NCBI RefSeq assembly: GCF_000764305.2
Contig: NW_025942185.1
Coordinates: forward strand, 62,001 to 126,000
Origin: Hyalella azteca
Lineage: Eukaryota; Arthropoda; Malacostraca; Amphipoda; Hyalellidae
Length of the DNA stretch: 64,000 bases
Reading direction: 5' to 3'
Shown here: in pieces, positions 12,234-23,955 of the stretch
Layout: every line of letters begins with the position of its first letter
Numbering within the stretch: position 1 is the stretch's first letter
Program-made: the position numbers and the translations under genes
Notes under the pieces: model-generated
What the model was told of the DNA's origin: nothing
Databases searched by the model: none
Seen by the model: only the letters and a program-made list of their open reading frames with translations

Positions 12234-15200
12234 CTTGAAACAAGTCCAGGCACGGCTCCCTGTCTGTAGGAGGTTCAACAATCACAAGCTTCCGTCTCAA
12301 ATTTTTTTGTCTTAATATATGCCCATCACAAGCTTCCGTTTTAACATTTTTGTCTTAAGTTATGCTCCGTTCATTTGAGCAATTCAGAAAAAATTATAGC
12401 GAAAACGAAATCTTCATTACTCATGTAAATTATTATTTACATTGAGTAAATAATAATTTTACATATACATATTTACTAAATTTTCATGTAAATTATTATT
12501 TTATGATAAGAAAAGATTTCGACGAAATAAACTGTAATGCCAAAGTATCATTTTTAACTGAGTGAGCCCGTCATTAATAATATACGTTTAAAAATTACTT
12601 TTTAAAGACAACACTTCCAAAGAATCCAGTATCTCCAATCTTAAAGATGTACCATGAATTTCTCATTTAATTTTCGAATATTAAAAAAATTAATTTTTCA
12701 ATTTTTTTAATATATAAATTTTTTTTAATATATAAATTTTTATGACATTTGATTCATGCATTGTCTCCAACTTTAAACAAGTATGCAAAATTTCAGATCG
12801 ATAGGATAAGTAGAAGTTTGTTAAATTTCGATTACAAGATTTGTAGCAGACAGACAGACAAAGAGACAGACAAACAAGAAGTGAAGTTAAAGAGAAGTGT
12901 TGTAAAAATAGGTTAAAAGAAACGCTTTAGATATTTCATGCAATATAACTTGGGAAATGGATTGAAACCCGTAGAAGTTTAAGAAAAAGAAGAAATTCCT
13001 TATATGATTTCATATGTGGTTTCCATTAGGGCCTCTCCCAGGCAGTCTGGGTCGGATGTCAGGCTATAACGTTTGGCACGGCCGCTATTTTTGCAACGAA
13101 TGAGATTTTGGAACGTAAATAAGATTTATGAGCCATATCGTCCAGATATCGGCAGTCAATAAATTTCTTGCCATGTGTTACCATTTTCGTGAGTTACATC
13201 TATAAATTACATTTATGTTTTTTACTAAATGCACTTATCCCAATTAGGAGATCGCCTGAATTTGGAGAAAATAAAAGGACATTATATATGATAATTTCCA
13301 ATGATTGATGACTGATGAATTAAGATAAATTTAATATTATTATTATGACTATTATTTGAGTGAATATGAAATAGTTCAACAAGCAATCTACGAGTAAAAG
13401 TCTACGGGAAAAGCGACCAGTATTATATTATAAAATCCAACGACCAAATGTAATGAAAGTTATCCATGAATTCGAGATTGATCAAAGCATTGAAATTTGT
13501 ATAGTATCTGTGCCAATTTTTTTCAATTACTTGCAGCTAGGTGCTGTGAATATATAAATCGGGGCTATCCAAGCGTATTAAAGGAATTGAAATAATGTTT
13601 ATGCACTTCAAATCCGGAATAAAATTGAAGTCTATGTTAAATACGGGTTTCCATGGAGATTTTTTTGAACGTCGGTTTCTAGGTTACTTATATTCGAAGA
13701 AGCTACATTTGTGATCATTGGATTCAGAAATTTCATACAAAAATTGGACAAATGCAGGCAAAATATCTGAAATTTTTCAGGCAAATGTCAAACAGATGAG
13801 GACGAAATCGTGGTCAAACCCAAGATCATCGTCTGATTTCGCTGCAAGAATTTAATATAGAGGAACATGTTGGATTATTTAAATAAAGGTTAAGATCAAA
13901 ACTAGAGAGAATCATCTGTTACACCCTACCAAGAATGAGTTCATGGGTTTGTATGTGGTTTGCTTGAAGCCTGGTAATGGAAAATTAATAAGGCCCAAGA
14001 GCCTCTTTAATTTTTTTATTCTTTTTAATTAATTAAATTTAATTAATTTCCACAATTCCAATCGTATTAGGATCTTGTCAAACGTTAAATTTCACTTTTA
14101 TTGGTTGAGGCATGCGGTATTGCTAACTGAAGGAAGGGAGAGTTAGATTATGAATAAAATTTGTATTGAAATAAACTTTAATATAATTTGGAAGATGAAA
14201 AATTAAATTTAATCAGAAATTTTTTATAGCAGTTCTAAGTTAAAGATTTTGAGTAAACGGATTTATCTGAAGTAAAAACGTCGATTTAAATGTTGTTTGC
14301 TTTTCTGAAACAATCATAGATATTATACCAGATTCGGCGTATCGAGATTCACAAAAACTAAATTCTCTAATCAAAAAAATCATTCATGTCTGGCTGCTCT
14401 AGGCTTGTCCACAAGCAAATGTAAAAACACGATTATGAATTTTGTTCTTGTGCAATTTTGTTATAAGTTTAGCCGAATTGCAACATAAACATAGTCATAT
14501 TTCATCATAAGCATAATCAAAGTGCAGCGTAAGCATAAGGCTGCCTTACGTTTTTTGAATGCGTTCGTGCTGCTGAGGTAGGCCGTGGAGTCTCGCACAA
14601 AGATCACATATCATGGGATCAAAAGGATGGCCGAGCTGAACGCTATAGTGCTCGCGCCACTTAAAGAACCTGGTTCAATAATTCGGCTGTTAGTACATGT
14701 ACTTCATTATAAATAATGAGTTTGATGTAAGTAAATTTATATCGTAAAGCGATTTGTATATTAAACCGTTTGCTCTGTGATTCAATGCAATTAAACATCT
14801 CAGTCTAAATAATAATGTTTTTTATATAAACATGGAATATATTTAAAAACAAGATTAATTGTGTTGAAGTCCAAGTTAACACGGCTTCTTCCAAATCAAC
14901 ACTAAATCCTTCCAAACACACTAGCTTTAAACATTAATCGGCAGTCAATACTATTCGTAATTTTTAAAAAGACGCGGATCACAGGAATCTCTGAAATTAT
15001 CGCAGATCAAATGAATCTCACCTGTTGTACAGAGTCCTGTTGGCGGCGATGGACAGGAGCGCTTGTGCCAGCTTCTCAGGAGTTGGAAAGTCGAGCGCGT
15101 TTACGAAGGACTCCGGCGGCGCGATGGCGTTGTAGTCTGCACCACCAAGCACCACCGGCACCACCCCAAGCTGCAGCGGCATGAAGAGTTTCTCTGTCAC

Positions 15201-18200
15201 GTAGTCCTCGCCTGCGAAAAAGGCAAGTTTAAACCTCATGCAAACAAAGAAAATTTGCCAAGGCAAACAAGTGAGTAGTTTGCCAAGGCAAACAAGTGAG
15301 GAGTTTGCCAAGGCAAACAAGTGAGTAGTTTGCCAAGGCAAACAAGTGAGGAGTTTGCCAAGGCAAACAAGTGAGTAGTTTGCCAAGGCAAACAAGTGAG
15401 GAGTTTGCCAAGGCAAACAAGTGAAGAGTTTGCCACGGCAAACAAGTGAGGAGTTTGCCAAGGCAAACAAGTGAGGAGTTTGCCAAGGCAAACAACTGTG
15501 AAGAAAGGCAAACAAGTACGTCACAATATTTGGTATGTTGTTCTTGCGTGCATTGACGGCTGAGATCTTGGGGCAGAGGCACTAAGGAAGACATTTTCTG
15601 CACAACGTCCCAACCAGTAAGCAACCTGCAGGAGTCTATCAGTAATGAGTGGATAATTGAAAATAAAATCTAGAAACATTAATGAATCATTGAATAATTC
15701 ATTATTAGATCAATTCAAACAGTTTCTTTGCTAAATAACATTATTGAGCACAAGATAATTCAGCCTTGAAGAATCAGGAGGGGGTTAATTGGAGGGTGAG
15801 AATCAGAGTTAATTGAAAAATCAAGCTCATAACCCTGAGAGAATTTGACTCACAAATGGAGTTCTCGAAGGAGAGGTAGAAGAAGTACTTGCTGGTGATA
15901 TCGTTGCAGCTATCTTGGTCAAAGGATCCGATTGTTTTGATGGATATGTTCTTCCCGCATTTCTTGAAGCCGCATTTCCCGAACACGTCAACTTTGATGT
16001 ACCTTGTTATATTGAAACCTAGTGTAGCTGAGAGAAGCCATAAGCCATTTAAGAGATAATAGAAACAGTCACGGGACAAAGAATGTGCGCCAAAAATGAG
16101 CTAAACAGTATTTCACTGTTTCATTCTTATCAAATTTCCTAATTTTCATTTTAAAAACATGCATTGCCTTTTTTGGGCTGCAGATTTTACAACTTTCAGC
16201 TAGTTTAGGAAAAGATCCAAAATTAAAATCGAAGTGACTTGTAAATCTCCGAATTTTTTCTCGCCACTAATATATCTCAGATTGGTGAAAATATTAATGT
16301 CATTACTAAATAAATCCACGATGTAATTCCACTCTAAACTTTTTCAGAACCAAGATTGAAGTAACTGAGATTTGGAACTCACTTGGCGAGCTCTTTGACG
16401 TACCACTCCCTCCTGCTGTCAGTGGCGCAGTGACTCACCATCCATGCAACGTAATGGCCGCTCGTTTTCTCTGACCAAAAGTCTCGGCTCTCCAAACTTT
16501 CTTGCTCATCTGTAGTAACCATACTATTACTTCATCCAAATACTTCATAACTAAATTTATGGCCTCAGACCCTAAAGAAAAAGTTATTTCATGTCCACGT
16601 TCTTATTTCATATATGTTCTTGACCACAAAGTGGCTGATGACTTGGAGGCGTGTATTCTTGTCCCCAAAAAATCATTAGTTCAGCAAAAATAAAACGCAT
16701 CGAAAATGATCATTGGCACAGAGAGCAAAATTTTTAGTGAGTAGTAAAAACAAATTATGTGAGCGGTGTAGGTCTTGCTCGGCTTTGTACGCTCGAGCGT
16801 AGCCATGTGTATGCGTATGTATGTGTACTTATTTTGGTATCCAGTAGCTCCTTGGGAACAGTCCTGCCGTAAGGGACAACAATCTCCGAGTCTCGTCTGT
16901 AGCTCATTGTCCAGTTGATCACACCGCGCAGGCGACCGTAGTCGACAGGATGCATGGCCGCGACTCCAAGTGGAAAAAAATAAGCTCAGGGAAATATGAC
17001 AGAGCGAAGGCTGGGCACCAATGCGTCAAACCATCCAACTGATTGTGGTTGGTCATTTGTGTGGATTTGGGCGAGAAGAGTGAGAATCTTGAAGGATTGA
17101 GAGCTAAGTAAAACTTTTCAAAATGACGGGCAGTCTTTGAAATGTAAGCTCTGATTCTAATGTTCATCCATAGCGGATCAAGATTTGTACCCATGAAAAT
17201 CCGTGGTTATAAAATAATTAGCCAAAGATATATATGTATTATTATCGTTTAACATTTGATTTGTTTTGAATGTGAAAAATGGTGGCTTCTCCTGCCGGTA
17301 TGATGCAAGTTATGTGAATAGGATTGCGTCTTACGGAGAAGCAGTTCGCTGCAGTAACTGCAATGTTGTAAGCGTTACTCAAGGTCAGACTTGGGATCTA
17401 ACGTATACATTAGGGCAACTCCAGATCCTCGAATTATTTCTAAATCTGTTATCAATACGAGTTTCTTGCTCGGGATCGTAATGCTCAATTTTATCCCGGG
17501 ATATTATACCTATTATACGCCTGAGTCATTTACGAATTTGTAACCAGTTCCTCTGATATACTCTAGACTGCTGGGCTATTGAATTTATCAGAAACCACAC
17601 AGAGGCTCACTCGGAGGTGCCTCCAGCGTGACCACAACCCAGGACTGCCCGGTGGGACGCTCCTGGGGGAGGTCGCTGGTGTTCGTAAAATCCAGCAAGT
17701 GGAAAACGACGGCGTCGGCCGTTGCAAGGTTGCGATGGTCGTAAACCAGCTCGCAAGAACTGACAGGACACTTGTGCTGCATCAACCTGAAGCCAGAGAA
17801 AAAAATCTAGCATTACGAACATCGTATTAAAGATCTGATTGTGTAGTCAGCATATGCAGTTCACATATGAAATCATCGCGTTTAAAAGCAAGATATGCAA
17901 TCTTGATTTGTAGTCAACTCAATGCAATAACGATCACTGCAAAATTATTAATTGGGATATTAGTTTCTATATCCGGTGCTCAGAGTTGTGAAATAGAACA
18001 TTCAAAAGACCTCAGCAGATCAGAACGATAATCGCGCCTTTGTGTTTAATGTCAGTGTTTTGGCTGGACTACATAGGCAGCTGGATCGCCTTTGGCAGAT
18101 GGATCAGCAATGCTGCTATAATCTTCAAACCCTTGTACTCTATTAAACTTAGATCAACATGTATTTAATCTTATAAACCTGATTTAATCAGCATTTATTT

Positions 18201-18978
18201 AATCTTATAATATTAACCTAAAGAAAATGCGTTCCCATGACTCGCTGCCAAGACCCCAGAAATGGGTCCAGAGGAGAATCCTCTTGGGAGGGGGTTGGGT
18301 AGGAGGACAGGCGGGGTCACGTGGAGCAGCCTCGTCACGTGGAGCTGCCTCGTCACGTGGAGCTGCCTCGTCACGTGGGGCAGTCCTGCCAGGATATGCT
18401 TCATCACTGGAGTGAGTGATGGAGCTATGGGCAAATATATAAAGCTATTTTAAAACATAGAGATATATGCAAAATATTGGGCTATTGGCAAACACATTCG
18501 TCAGTAATTGAAGTCTTATGCTTACCATTAATTAAAAAGTAATCATTCATTTGCAACAACATAATTACTTAATATAAACACTTTACTTGAGCCTGAACTA
18601 TCATAGGTTAAACAAGTACAATCTTAAAATGATGTTTGCACGAAATATCTAATTATAATTTGTTTCAAACATCGCGATTACGAGAATATTGACCCATGTT
18701 TAAATGGCGGATATCGAGCTCAGCGACATATATATATTCTAGACTCCCCCGCTAGTAATGAAATAAATCTCCATCTATGTGCTTGACGTGTCGGACATTT
18801 ACTAATCATTTAATTCATAAATTTGACTGTAAAGTTTTTGACAGAAAATGAACCTTTGCCGAAGGCTGCGGCCGCTGATGGACAGGAGGCTTAGGAGGGC
18901 CAGCGAGCAGACGACGCCCGTGACCACCACGACGCGGCGCCCCGACGGCCGTCGGCCTTGAGGTTCGTTAAGCGGTAC
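12047..18978 (-). CDS. Alpha-1,3-fucosyltransferase (GT10), nine exons, first exon missing
   Basis: Minus-strand exons in order: 18978-18854, 18424-18218, 17786-17611, 16963-16829, 16509-16383, 16002-15854, 15211-15022, 14669-14550, 12233-12047. All borders are GT..AG and every split codon closes in frame, giving 471 residues to the stop. Layout: short basic segment, transmembrane helix (about residues 16-35), stem with hexapeptide repeats, KRILLWTHFWG, GVINWTMSYRRDSE, VAWMVSHC, YIKVDVFGKCG, the GDP-fucose motif FENSICEDYVTEKLF, then CDLCARLH and a W-rich end. Family knowledge: a Golgi type II enzyme moving fucose from GDP-fucose to N-acetylglucosamine in glycans. No in-frame ATG occurs in the first exon, so a start exon lies above 18978. 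Which FucT subgroup it belongs to is not certain. Confidence 0.93.
12423..12464. repeat. AT-rich inverted repeat
   Basis: ATGTAAATTATTATTTAC and GTAAATAATAATTTTACAT pair around a 5-nt loop, a strong cruciform candidate, in the last fucosyltransferase intron. A partial third copy follows at about 12485. Confidence 0.7.
12780..12880 (+). repeat. Likely retroelement 3' end with GACA run
   Basis: TGCAAAATTTCAGATCGATA followed about 55 nt later by a GACA run (GACAGACAGACAAAGAGACA) resembles the 3' tails of dispersed elements in other arthropods. It lies in a fucosyltransferase intron. Family not identified. Confidence 0.35.
14550..14669 (-). CDS. Fucosyltransferase exon 8 of those found
   Basis: Encodes FFKWREHYSVQLGHPFDPMI, CDLCARLHGLPQQHERIQK. 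The Y-WR and CDLCARLH patterns are typical of the C-terminal part of GT10 enzymes. Donor gtaagg (phase 2) overlaps an in-frame TAA that would otherwise end the protein after T. Confidence 0.9.
15022..15211 (-). CDS. Fucosyltransferase exon 7 of those found: nucleotide-sugar motif
   Basis: Encodes EDYVTEKLFMPLQLGVVPVV, LGGADYNAIAPPESFVNALD and FPTPEKLAQALLSIAANRTL. DYVTEKL with PVVLGG is the conserved GDP-fucose-binding region. The reading frame stays open into the upstream intron repeat, so an apparent 168-codon ORF here is only partly coding. Confidence 0.96.
15246..15505. repeat. 25-bp minisatellite in a fucosyltransferase intron, about ten copies
   Basis: Each unit includes the near-palindrome TTTGCCAAGGCAAA plus CAAGTGAG. 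The array ends about 30 nt from the exon 7 acceptor and is open in all three minus frames, so it reads in frame into the exon. Confidence 0.92.
15854..16002 (-). CDS. Fucosyltransferase exon 6 of those found
   Basis: Encodes YIKVDVFGKCGFKKCGKNIS, then SKYFFYLSFENSI. VDVFGKCG and F-LSFENS are core GT10 motifs. The FENSIC cysteine codon is split (T/GC) with the next exon. Donor gtgagt. Confidence 0.95.
16383..16509 (-). CDS. Fucosyltransferase exon 5 of those found
   Basis: Encodes NEQESLESRDFWSEKTSGHY and VAWMVSHCATDSRREWYVKE then LAK. The family form is VAW-VSNC followed by R--YV-EL. Acceptor ctacag, donor gtgagt. Confidence 0.92.
16829..16963 (-). CDS. Fucosyltransferase exon 4 of those found
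   Basis: Encodes IAAMHPVDYGRLRGVINWTM and SYRRDSEIVVPYGRTVPKEL. NWTMSYRRDSE with PYG is a hallmark of alpha-1,3/4-fucosyltransferases. Donor gtacac is unusual but phase-correct. Confidence 0.93.
17611..17786 (-). CDS. Fucosyltransferase exon 3 of those found
   Basis: Encodes LMQHKCPVSSCELVYDHRNL, then ADAVVFHLLDFTN and LPQERPTGQSWVVVTLEAPP. The DAVVFH and GQ-WV...E(S/A)P patterns are conserved in GT10. Acceptor cttcag, donor gtgagc. Confidence 0.92.
18218..18424 (-). CDS. Fucosyltransferase: repeat stem and start of catalytic domain
   Basis: Encodes four hexapeptide units of the form APRD(E/P)A from an 18-bp tandem repeat (plus positions about 18314-18386), then a proline-rich stretch and KRILLWTHFWGLGSESWERI, the usual N-terminal GT10 motif. 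Acceptor catag and donor gttaat fit the neighbours' phases exactly. Confidence 0.88.
18314..18386 (-). repeat. 18-bp coding minisatellite in the fucosyltransferase stem
   Basis: Four units of TCACGTGGAGCTGCCTCG (plus strand), in frame as hexapeptides APRDEA. It is the only array in the window that lies inside a supported exon. Confidence 0.88.
18854..18978 (-). CDS. Fucosyltransferase: cytoplasmic tail and membrane anchor exon
   Basis: Acceptor cttcag (minus) then VPLNEPQGRRPSGRR followed by the hydrophobic VVVVTGVVCSLALLSLLSIS, a single signal anchor preceded by arginines as expected for type II Golgi enzymes. Donor gttcat is weak. Very GC-rich compared with its surroundings. Confidence 0.85.
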
Positions 18979-20744
18979 CTGAAGAAATGACGGCTTACTA
19001 CCAAGTTAGGTCAGAGGGCTTTTATGTTGGACTCCGAATGGTACAACGGTACCGAAATTAAGGCACATCGTTGTGGTACGAGTATTTATGTTCAATTTAC
19101 GACCTTAATTAACTTAGCGTTTATTTCTATGACAGAAGAAAACACGAAAAGAATTTATCAAATTATTTATCGAAACGTTTCGGAGAACAGCTACTTCATC
19201 ATTAGAGGAATTTATTAACCGCAGATACAATAAATAAAGAAGAGTCAAACTTACACGATCAAGATCAAGTACCGAAAAAACTGACCAGAAGCCGGCGACG
19301 GAAACCTTGCCGTAAAAAAGTTTACACTTTTTATCCACTTTAATTTTTTAAGCGATCGGTTTCATGTTCGATGGTCTGTTTTCCAACACTTTGGTTTTAG
19401 TACTTCTCGTGCAAATTAAGCTCTTCTCTGTCGATTGAACTTTACTATAAATTTCCGAACTGATGATGGAGCTGGGCTCCGAAACTATTATTATTAATAA
19501 TAAAGTCAATTTACTTGGCGCCTCTTTACTTATAAATACTCATGGAATTTGTAATTTAAATAGACAATTTGTGATCGGCGTACTTATTTAATGATAATAT
19601 TTTTAATCTAACGGCTTAGAAGCAAAGTGATCAGATTGCGATACATTGTTATACAACCAATATAATGTGTATATATATTATACGATTTACATGTATGAAT
19701 AGACACATAACTTACATGTGTTATCATCTTTCAAAGAATTGTTATTTATACTTGAGTTACACGCAAAATGAATAGCATCAACCTTGGGTTTACTAACAGA
19801 GAATAATGCTTGATATGCAATTAATAATCAAAAGGAACTTTTGCTTTCAATTTTTTCACAACTTTGATCGTACATAGAATTTATACCTATAATGATTAAT
19901 GATTTGAAAACAGCACCACCTGTGAGTCCCACGTAAATGTTTTCTTTGAAATTCAAATAAATTAACTGTGCAAATGACTTCTTTGATTGTCGTACATTTC
20001 AACAGTATATGAATTAACAATTAAATTCAAAACCACAAACTCCGACTAAGTTTTTTTTTAAATGCATATGTGTTGAATGGCGTCGGAATTCGTGGAGCCA
20101 TCAGACGTGCACTTAGATCGAGGAGTTACGAAACTGTGGCACGAATATGAGAGTACATGTGCTGGGTTGACGGCACACAGTTGGTACAAGTGTACGAATC
20201 CCAGAGTCAGCGATCTGTGCACCTGCTTCTCGTCCAGGCAGAGTCCGAAGAAGATTAATATCGCTTGCTTTACATAGAAATGATCCAGGATAAGCAGTAG
20301 ATGTGCTGTAGGAATGTAAGTCCGCCCAAACGCTGTTAATAGAACATATTTTTTTGAAGCCAAGATATTCAACATTTACATGCCAGTCAAGTGAAAAGCA
20401 AGAATTGTGAAAAAAAAAGAGAAAAGCAAGAACTCTGAAGTGCCCCTGCAATGTTATCCCTCACTTCTCAGTAGATTATTTATCAGATTGCAAACAAAAA
20501 AGCAGCGTTTCAGTATTTGAGTCATAAGCAGGAAAAGGCTAAAAACCAAAGACAAGTTAATTCACTCATGACAGATAATAAAATTTTTATTAATTTGGGC
20601 AAATTTTTCGAAGGGCAACGTCTTCTCAAGGCAGGCAGTAGAGTATCGCAGAAGAGTTATAAAGGATCAGTTCTCCGGAGAAGCAGTCATATAGTATATA
20701 CCGGAGGACCAGGTCAGCGGTACAGCAGTCTAAATACCTACCAG
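18979..20744. other. Upstream region of the fucosyltransferase
   Basis: The missing start exon and promoter should be here or further right. An open minus stretch ending CTTGATCGT/gtaagt at about 19254 has the correct phase 0 to join the anchor exon, but it has no in-frame ATG before a stop, so it is not called. Confidence 0.4.
19457..19485 (+). repeat. 29-nt dispersed motif with hammerhead-like core, copy 2
   Basis: Same motif as at 4143, followed by a TTATTATTA tail like the 3' end of a retroposed element. Confidence 0.55.
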
Positions 20745-21290
20745 TACTACTAGAGCACCACATCCGCGGTACAGCAGTCGCAGTACCTACCAGAGTACCA
20801 GGTTAGCTATACGGCAGTCTCAGTACCTACCAGAGTACCAGGTTAGCGGTACGGCAGTCGCAGTACCTACCAGAGTACCAGGTTAGCCATACGGCAGTCT
20901 CAGTACCTACCAGAGTACCAGGTTAGCTGTACGGTAGTCGCAGTACCTACCAGAGTACGAGGTTAGCGGTACGGCAGTCTCAGTACCTACCAGAGTACCA
21001 GGTTTGCTGTACGGCAGTCGCAGTACCTACCAGAGTACCAGGTTAGCGGTACGGCAGTCACAGTACCTACCAGAGTACCAGGTTAGCTGTACGGCAGTCT
21101 CAGTACCTACCAGAATACCATATTATCGGTACGATATATCAGTACGACCATATCAGTACCTACCAGAGTACCATATTATCAGTACGGTAGTCACAGTACC
21201 TACCAGAGTACCATATTATCGGTACGGCAGTCGCAGTACCTACCAGAGTACCATATTATCGGTACGGTAGTCACAGTACCTACCGGGTAC
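20745..21290. repeat. 40-bp minisatellite, about 13 copies
   Basis: Unit starts CAGTACCTACCAGAGTACCA and continues GGTTAGCGGTACGGCAGTCG; starts fall every 40 nt from 20821. Later copies replace the GGTTAG segment with a TATTATC segment. Confidence 0.92.
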
Positions 21291-22135
21291 GGAGAAGTTC
21301 GAGACCCGAAATAGTGTTGGCGAGGTAAGCGCCACCCAGAGGCCGCAGTGTTGGCGCGCGCTCAAGTGGGCCATGCATGACGAACTGCAACGTCCACCGC
21401 ACTGCTCACCGCCATCCCTCCTATGTCTTGCAGCCATATTTTCTTCACCCTCACGCTAGGTTGTCGATAAATATGAGTAACAGCTGAATAAAATCAATTG
21501 TATAGCATATTTATATTCATGTTTTACATATAGGACAGAGAAAGTGGAAAAGTGGTATTAATTAGATCCAATATTTTCAGAAATCTTTATTTTTCTTTTA
21601 AAAAATTAACAGTAAATTTGATTTCCTCTTGCTTCCGCTAGTTTTTCTAGTTTGGATCATTTAGGCCAATGCTTTTGCTTCTTTAATTACAAATATTGAA
21701 GTCTCTCTTCGGGGCAGGAATTCTGCATGCGCCAATATTTATATTAATCATTGCTGGTAAAAATCGGTATAAAAAATTTACAGGATTTTCAGGAATAGGT
21801 CCAAAATACATGTCATTGAATTCAAATTGGCTGATCCTTATTACTAGAAACTTTTTAAGACATAAAAAATTTGCCTCACATGCACTTTTCTGCATAAACT
21901 GAAAATGCAATCATCTTCTCTTTTCCTAATCCTTGAAAAAACGACAACGTTGCGGTCATGGTCGCTGCTGAGATTTGGCTTCTTCGCGTCTCATTACCAG
22001 CGCCATCTCAGTGCAGTATCTGAACGTCGCCTTTGGCCTTACTTTTTTATCATCGAGCTATATCACCAGCCTGTGATATCGTGCACCACTAACAGGCTGT
22101 GCCATCGTATTGTACTATTAAGTCATTTATTAATG

Positions 22136-22545
22136 GCAGGGTGGCCCAGTGGTTAAAGTTCAGGGCCTATACTTTCAAAAAAAGTTAAGAGATCGTCAGT
22201 TCATCGGCCAGTCATTACGGCCTTTCAATTAAAATCCACCAATCATAGACAAGAAAATAGAGCGTAAGTACTTACGTTTACTTAGCGAATTTTGAAAGTA
22301 GAGTACCAAGATTGGCGCAGGGATCAAGGCGCGGGTTCGATCCCAGCTCTGTGCGCCAGTTTCTGGTCAGAATCGGCAAGGAGGCCGGGCGGTTTAAGCA
22401 CAGCAGAATTTGAATCAGTGAGTTGTGAGTTCGAGACCGTAAAATGCTGTGAATGTTTTGCGATGTTAAGAATCGGCGACAGGCCTACGGCCTAATAAAC
22501 GCTGAAACAGCTATTATTATTAATAATTATTATTATTTACATTAC
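22136..22545 (+). mobile_element. Composite tRNA-derived SINE
   Basis: Two tRNA-like heads. The first has an A-box-like TGGCCCAGTGGTTAAAG (22142) and a distant B box GGGTTCGATCCC (22333) with a TGCGCCA end. The second has GGCCGGGCGGTTTAAG (22383) and GAGTTCGAGACC (22427) at normal tRNA-Leu/Ser spacing. It ends with AATAAACGCTGAAACAGC and a TTA-rich tail. The 3' body recurs at 39195-39290. Confidence 0.65.
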
Positions 22546-23734
22546 TTTACTATCATTGTAGCGGCTGAATGCCCAAAATTATCATTTACAATCGTATGAG
22601 CTGCAGTCGCCATCTGACAACTGTCCTATCTGACTGTTGCCCCTACAATACGGCCGCTGAATTAATGGCAGTCAAGCAGCAGTATAATGTAAGTATTATT
22701 TAATTGCAATCATGAACTTGTAATGAGGTTAATAAATGGCTCTAACATGAACATTAAGAACGAATTAAATGAACGGAATAACGTCTTGTGTCCTTGGAGA
22801 TCAGATATTTCTGAACGGACAAATAAAAGACTAATGAGCATAATAACATACATAGGATTTGTCAGGTCTGTCTTAGTTCCTTATAGGAGTTGTGACAGAG
22901 GAAAAAATGCTTACACAAACACCAGTTTAATTTAGGCTGGGTTAATTTGCATGATTGATTATATTCTGGGAAAAACTCATACCCTAGGCAATTACAATTT
23001 TCTATGCATGAAATTAATGCAAAGGAGAATTTTATGAGGAATGTACACATTTCCACGCAGAGTCATTCTTACGGCAAACATTCGAACGTAAGATGAGTCT
23101 GTATACGAGCACAGAATTGAGTGGATATCATAACGCAAGAAGAGCCCCGAGTCATCTAAAGACGAAATAATACGTAATTCATCGCAATGCAAGTCAGATA
23201 TTTTTCTGATCACTTTTCCTCTGTGCTCGAGGACACCTATTCTTCTTCTAATTTCGAGTCATGCAACGAGAATTGGGGCGGGTGATCAAGACAGAAACTC
23301 TCAGCGACGCTGTTTTAGCGCGGCCAATAATTGGCTCGCAATGTACTATTGGACAGCAATATTTGGCCGTACAATATTTGGCTATCTCACGACTCTAGCA
23401 TATCCAATATACATGAGGTGCAACCCTCGAAAGGCTCGTTCGTTTTATAATCGGATTCTCCTGTGGCCTAACGATGGTCTTAAATTTCTAACTGGTCGTA
23501 AATCCATATTTTAAATCTGCAATCTGTCATTTTAAATCAATTTCTGAATTAATGATGCTACTATTTGCCAGATTGCATAAATTTGAATACGTTTTAACAG
23601 CTTTGGTGGGTTTGCAGAACAAGCTCTCAGGGAAAAAAATATCGAATGAATTTTTGAAGTTCTAATATGTGTGACAACATCTAAATGCCGATGAATCGGC
23701 GTGAAAACTGCTCTACTGTTCAGGGATCTCCTTC

Positions 23735-23955
23735 TGAGCTTGTCTGAGTAACAGAGCTTGTCTCTAATGCTGCTCTGAGTAACGGTCCTTGTCTCAATGC
23801 TGCTCTGAGTAACAGAGCTTGTCTCAAATGCTGCTCTGAGTAACGGAGCTTGTTTCAAATGCTGCTCTGAGTAACAGAGCTTAGAGCTTGTCTCAAATGC
23901 TGCTCTGAGTAACAGAGCTTGTCTCAAATGCTGCTCTGAGTAACAGAGCTTGTCT
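23735..23955. repeat. 31-bp minisatellite, about seven copies
   Basis: Repeated TGCTCTGAGTAACAGAGCTT followed by GTCTCAAATGC. CTCTGAGTAACAGAG is itself an imperfect inverted repeat. Confidence 0.9.

Noticed and set aside
15018..15624. 168-codon and related minus ORFs with SLVCLGKLLTCLPWQT repeats
   Set aside because: The repeat part is intron; only 15022-15211 is a supported exon, with a clean acceptor at 15212-15213.
19114..19338. Possible fucosyltransferase start exon (ends LDLDR/gtaagt, phase 0)
   Set aside because: Phase fits, but there is no in-frame ATG before an upstream stop and no typical N-terminus.
21240..21437. MAARHRRDGGEQ minus ORF as fucosyltransferase N-terminus
   Set aside because: Its available donor is phase 1 and joining to the anchor exon gives an immediate stop.
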